In this document: piece after piece, positions 61,275-64,000 of the stretch
Position numbering within the stretch: position 1 is the first letter of the stretch
Layout: each line of letters opens with the position of its first letter
Assembly (NCBI GenBank): GCA_017557665.1
Contig: JAFYYI010000087.1
Coordinates: 89,540-153,539, forward strand
Length of the DNA stretch: 64,000 nt
DNA from: Muribaculaceae bacterium
GTDB lineage: Bacteria; Bacteroidota; Bacteroidia; Bacteroidales; Muribaculaceae
Direction: 5' to 3'
Made by a program: the position numbers and the translations under genes
Notes under the pieces: generated by a model
Told to the model about the DNA's origin: nothing
Databases searched by the model: none
The model's input: the letters and a program-made list of their open reading frames with translations, nothing else

Positions 61275-61318
61275 AATCGATTGTTTTAGTTTTGGTTTTA
61301 ATCAAGTTTTGTTTTTCA

Positions 61319-61326
61319 CAAAGGTA
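61319..61326 (-). promoter_or_regulatory. -7 box upstream of nadE
   Basis: TACCTTTG on the minus strand, 44 nt before the ATG at 61274. No clear -33 element. Confidence 0.45.
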
Positions 61327-61418
61327 CAAGATTCGAGAGACAATCCCTTGCACACCCGTCTTTTTTAACTTGAGTTAACTAATGGTTGGTAATTACGAGG
61401 ACTCTTTTATTTCGCGAT

Positions 61419-61450
61419 TTTGCTGATTTGGGAAAAATGATGTAATTTTG
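61419..61450 (+). promoter_or_regulatory. Promoter of the RNase HI gene
   Basis: TTTG (61419-61422), exactly 20 nt, TAATTTTG (61443-61450), 26 nt before the ATG at 61477. Confidence 0.7.
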
Positions 61451-61476
61451 TCGTTTCAGTAGAACAATGCAGTAGT

Positions 61477-62121
61477 ATGGCAAGCGAGAGGCGCAAATGG
61501 TATGTCGTGTGGCAGGGTACGGAGCCTGGCATCTGTGACTCGTGGGCAGAATGCGAGTTGCGGGTGAAGGGGTATCCCGGAGCCCGCTACAAGGCGTTCA
61601 ACTCGCAGCAGGAAGCGGTCGAGGCTTTTCGCAACGACCCCGGTGAGATGGACATCCTCAGGGCCATCGCCCGTGCGCCGCGTGAGGTGGTCAACTATGA
61701 CGCGATTCCCGATATTGTTCACGACAGCATAGCCGTTGACGGGGCCTGCTCGGGTAATCCCGGGCTCATGGAGTACCGTGGCGTGGACGTGCCCACAGGT
61801 GTGGAACTGTTTCATCAGGGCCCTTTCCCCGATGCGACCAACAACATCGGTGAGTTCCTTGCCATCGTTCATGCATTGGCGCTTTTTCACAACCAAGGTA
61901 ATGACAAAACCGCCATCTACAGCGACAGCAAGACGGCATTGGCGTGGGTGAGGAACAAGCAGTGCCGCACCAAGGTAGCCCGCACCGAGGCCAATGCACG
62001 CTTGTTTGAGATTGTGGCACGGGCTGAACGATGGCTCGCCACACACACCTGGACTAACCCGTTGTTGAAGTGGAACACAGCAGAGTGGGGGGAAATACCT
62101 GCCGACTTTGGCCGCAAATGA
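61477..62121 (+). CDS. rnhA: Ribonuclease HI with N-terminal viroplasmin domain
   Basis: 214 residues. The N-terminal viroplasmin-like domain (about 6-50, KWYVVWQGTEPGICDSWAEC to FNSQQEAVEAF) binds RNA/DNA hybrids; the RNase H core has SIAVDGACSGNPG, NNIGEFLAIVHAL and IYSDSKTALAWV, which give three of the four metal-binding acidic residues; the fourth is not clear. It removes RNA from hybrids. Followed after 6 nt by an unknown gene on the same message. Confidence 0.88.
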   Translation: MASERRKWYVVWQGTEPGICDSWAECELRVKGYPGARYKAFNSQQEAVEAFRNDPGEMDILRAIARAPREVVNYDAIPDIVHDSIAVDGACSGNPGLMEYRGVDVPTGVELFHQGPFPDATNNIGEFLAIVHALALFHNQGNDKTAIYSDSKTALAWVRNKQCRTKVARTEANARLFEIVARAERWLATHTWTNPLLKWNTAEWGEIPADFGRK

Positions 62122-62127
62122 TGAGAT

Positions 62128-62661
62128 ATGGCAGAAAAGAGAATCATGAAATATCGTGACGAGCTGGATAAGAGCTATGGCGTGGCTGGCATGGCCTTGG
62201 GCCTGTCGGTGTTTGATGCTGCCGACCTGTTCACCGCCATCACCCTCGACGGTGAGGGACCTGGCTGCATTCAGTTCACACCTGAGTTTTTCTTTGCGGG
62301 GAATCCGCGCTTGTCGCCTCGTGGAGCATGGCAATACATCCTGGGCCACTACCGCATCACGGTGGGCCTTGCCATTGCTAATGCCCTGTGTCGCCGCATG
62401 GTGCTCGACAACGAGCGCGCCGACCAGCACTTGCGCGATCAGTTGTTCGATGTCGCGTGTGATGACGGGCGGGACTATTGCCAGCTCGAGCGTGACGAGG
62501 TGAAGCCCATCTTTGATGAGGCCTTCGACAACATGATGCGTCTGTTTGCCGATTCTCGCGTGCGCAAGGCGATGGACCACTTTGCCGACGCGTTGCAGCA
62601 GCGGCGAACGCTTTCACATATCGATGTCACCGACATCCTCCAGCAACTCAACCTCATGTGA
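62128..62661 (+). CDS. Conserved-looking protein of unknown family
   Basis: 177 residues, soluble, no signal peptide. Features: a Ser/Gly/Pro-rich middle with TPEFFFAGNPRLSPRGAWQYIL and a helical C-terminus with DHFADALQQRRTLSHIDVTDIL. I do not recognise it. It begins 6 nt after rnhA, so the two are co-transcribed and perhaps functionally linked. Confidence 0.65.
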   Translation: MAEKRIMKYRDELDKSYGVAGMALGLSVFDAADLFTAITLDGEGPGCIQFTPEFFFAGNPRLSPRGAWQYILGHYRITVGLAIANALCRRMVLDNERADQHLRDQLFDVACDDGRDYCQLERDEVKPIFDEAFDNMMRLFADSRVRKAMDHFADALQQRRTLSHIDVTDILQQLNLM

Positions 62662-62725
62662 GACCTCTATATATTAAATATAATGTGTAATTTGACAAAC
62701 GATTAATATTTGACAACTGAATATC

Positions 62726-63505
62726 ATGCAAACGGTAATTTTCAATTCAACGATATATGGGCCTATCCACAGCCGCAGGCTGGGCATGTCCCTCGGCATT
62801 AACCTCATGCCTAACGATGGTAAGATCTGTTCTTTTGACTGCGTCTATTGCGAGGCCGGCTTCAATGCGCAGGGCCCCGGTAAGGACGGCGTGCCGACAC
62901 GTGAATCGGTGAAGAAGCAGCTCAAGCGCAAGCTGGAGGAAATGAAGGAGCAGGGACAGACGCTTGACGTCATCACCTTCTCGGGTAACGGAGAACCCAC
63001 TTTGCACCCCGAGTTCAAGAAGGTGGTGGAGGATGTGCTGCGCTTGCGCACCGAGTATTTCCCCAATGCCAAGGTGTCGGTGCTCAGCAACTCGACTATG
63101 GCCGGAAAACCCGCCGTCATCCAGGCTTTGCTCAAGGTGGACAATAACATCCTGAAATTGGACAGCGCATTTCCTCACACCTTCCGTGCCATCAACCAGC
63201 CCGTCTCGCCCAACTGTTTGCCCGAGGGTGTCATTGCCGACCTCAAGAGGTTCAGTGGGCAATGTGTTGTCCAGACCATCATGATTCGTGGCAACTATAA
63301 CGGTAAGCACTTCGATAACACCACCGACGAGGAACTGGATGCGCTGTTGAGTGCCTACCTGGAGATCAAGCCTCGCGAGGTGATGCTCTACAGCATCGAC
63401 CGCAAGACCCCGGCCGAGGACCTCGAGAAGGTCTCCAAGGAAGAACTGGAGAGAATTGCCCAGCGCTTCCGTGACGCGGGCATTAAAGTGCAGGTGAATG
63501 CCTGA
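62726..63505 (+). CDS. Radical SAM protein
   Basis: 259 residues. The cluster motif is CSFDCVYC near 35-42, followed by GNGEPTLHPEFKKVVED, typical of COG0731-type radical SAM enzymes of unknown substrate. YGPIHSRRLGMSLGINL at the N-terminus and the GNGEPT motif are shared by that group. A terminator (63570-63604) follows; the rRNA promoter comes next. Confidence 0.9.
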   Translation: MQTVIFNSTIYGPIHSRRLGMSLGINLMPNDGKICSFDCVYCEAGFNAQGPGKDGVPTRESVKKQLKRKLEEMKEQGQTLDVITFSGNGEPTLHPEFKKVVEDVLRLRTEYFPNAKVSVLSNSTMAGKPAVIQALLKVDNNILKLDSAFPHTFRAINQPVSPNCLPEGVIADLKRFSGQCVVQTIMIRGNYNGKHFDNTTDEELDALLSAYLEIKPREVMLYSIDRKTPAEDLEKVSKEELERIAQRFRDAGIKVQVNA

Positions 63506-63569
63506 TTTGGACCGAAAATCCCGCTATGAGAAATAGTGAGAAAAATTTTTAAAAATGTAATATTTAGAT

Positions 63570-63604
63570 AATCAGCGGTTTAAGAAAAATCGCTGATTTT
63601 TTTT
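63570..63604 (+). terminator. Rho-independent terminator before the rRNA operon
   Basis: AATCAGCG (63570-63577) pairs with CGCTGATT (63591-63598), then a run of T to 63604. It separates the radical SAM gene from the rRNA promoter. Confidence 0.85.
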
Positions 63605-63624
63605 GAAAAAAAGTCCCCAAAATA

Positions 63625-63656
63625 TTTGGTCAGTATTAAAATCGGTTGTAATTTTG
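63625..63656 (+). promoter_or_regulatory. rRNA operon promoter
   Basis: TTTG (63625-63628), exactly 20 nt, TAATTTTG (63649-63656), the full consensus, giving a start near 63663. Confidence 0.8.
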
Positions 63657-63964
63657 CAACGCTTTTCGGCTCACAATATGGTAAATTGCGTGAGCGATTT
63701 TTTTGACGCCTTTTTCGGAGGGTCCGGGCCGGGAAGCCTGAGTTCATTGAAATGTTTGCAATGAGGAAAATTGACAGTGCAGAGACAAGGAAGGGAAACC
63801 GCCGAGTCCACGTCAAGATTCCGAAAACAGGTAGAGAATACGAGCACAGCAAATCCGAGCCGCCCCGTCCTCATGTTGGGGGCGCGGGTCGAGCGGGCCG
63901 GGCACCGGGCATCATCGCCGTTGCGTTTTCATTTGATTCTTGCAAAAGAGAAAAACGATAATAC
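63657..63964 (+). other. 16S rRNA leader
   Basis: About 300 nt from the promoter to the 16S rRNA. It is GC-rich in its second half (63850-63925) and would contain the 5' arm of the 16S processing stem, whose 3' arm is outside the window. Small open frames here are not genes. Confidence 0.6.
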
Positions 63965-64000
63965 AACAACGAAGAGTTTGATCCTGGCTCAGGATGAACG
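63965..64000 (+). rRNA. 16S ribosomal RNA, first bases only
   Basis: The sequence GAAGAGTTTGATCC and CTGGCTCAGGATGAACG is the universal 5' end of 16S rRNA. The exact first nucleotide is uncertain by a few bases. The rest lies beyond the window. Confidence 0.95.

Noticed and set aside
63752..63961. 69-codon frame before 16S rRNA
   Set aside because: Lies inside the rRNA leader.

Overview
The window is a contiguous piece of a Bacteroidota chromosome, order Bacteroidales. The evidence is: many promoters of the Bacteroides type (TTTG, about 20 nt, then TAnnTTTG) and few Shine-Dalgarno sites; families confined to or typical of the phylum (DUF3098, DUF4834, DUF4491, DUF4254, a three-subunit fumarate reductase, a NagB-PIG-L fusion, a type IX-like C-terminal tail); and the start of a 16S rRNA at the right edge. 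A gut lineage near Muribaculaceae or Prevotellaceae fits, but that is inference. Most genes are housekeeping. I see no CRISPR array, tRNA, insertion sequence or prophage.

Layout. 1-6.8 kb (minus): CNNM/CorC protein, lptC, an outer-membrane protein, coaX, a small membrane protein, a DivIC-like protein, trmD, a dockerin-bearing phosphoesterase and a DUF4491 protein. 7-15 kb (minus): a stand-alone LuxR-type HTH, two paralogous metallophosphoesterases, aroA, cvpA and two GH25 muramidases, one with a long Lys/Ala/Glu tail. 15-29 kb (plus): rnr, mtaB, a GT2, an Fe-S aldo/keto reductase, DUF3098-uppP-truB-queA, frdCAB and a GYF_2/CD225-like protein. 29.1-29.8 kb is a noncoding region crowded with hairpins. 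30-43 kb (mostly minus): an EamA transporter, a paralogous-domain lipoprotein, a succinyl-CoA:acetate CoA-transferase, pgi, an acetyltransferase, a 35-residue membrane protein, a zinc-ribbon protein, a frameshifted secreted protein, psuG-psuK, an esterase and a gene remnant. 43-64 kb: an SDR, ribF, upp, nadB, the DUF4834-pssA-psd cluster, a VWA protein followed by an unknown acidic protein, a NagB-like/PIG-L fusion, miaB, DUF4254 and two GT9 enzymes, an epimerase, aroK, a second paralogous-domain lipoprotein, nadE, RNase HI, an unknown protein, a radical SAM protein, and the rRNA promoter with the first bases of 16S rRNA.

How the genes fit together. Several sets belong to envelope building (lptC, uppP, pssA/psd, GT9/DUF4254, divIC, GH25). 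Others belong to cofactor supply (coaX, ribF, nadB, nadE), tRNA modification (trmD, mtaB, truB, queA, miaB) and the anaerobic succinate route (frdCAB plus the CoA-transferase).

The most unusual signals are noncoding. Intergenic spacers at eight or more loci consist of tandem heptanucleotides whose unit, read in the direction of the flanking genes, is a stop codon (TAG or TAA) plus four variable bases. One whole spacer, 36521-36667, is exactly 21 such units. Four further spacers carry a 9-nt version. Two copies of a palindromic repeat lie at gene ends (28.3 and 33.9 kb). The region at 29.35-29.77 kb holds two inverted, diverged copies of a structured module, then four look-alike mini-hairpins. 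On the protein side, the NagB-like domain has lost catalytic positions and the second GT9 has Asn where its paralog has the conserved Asp.
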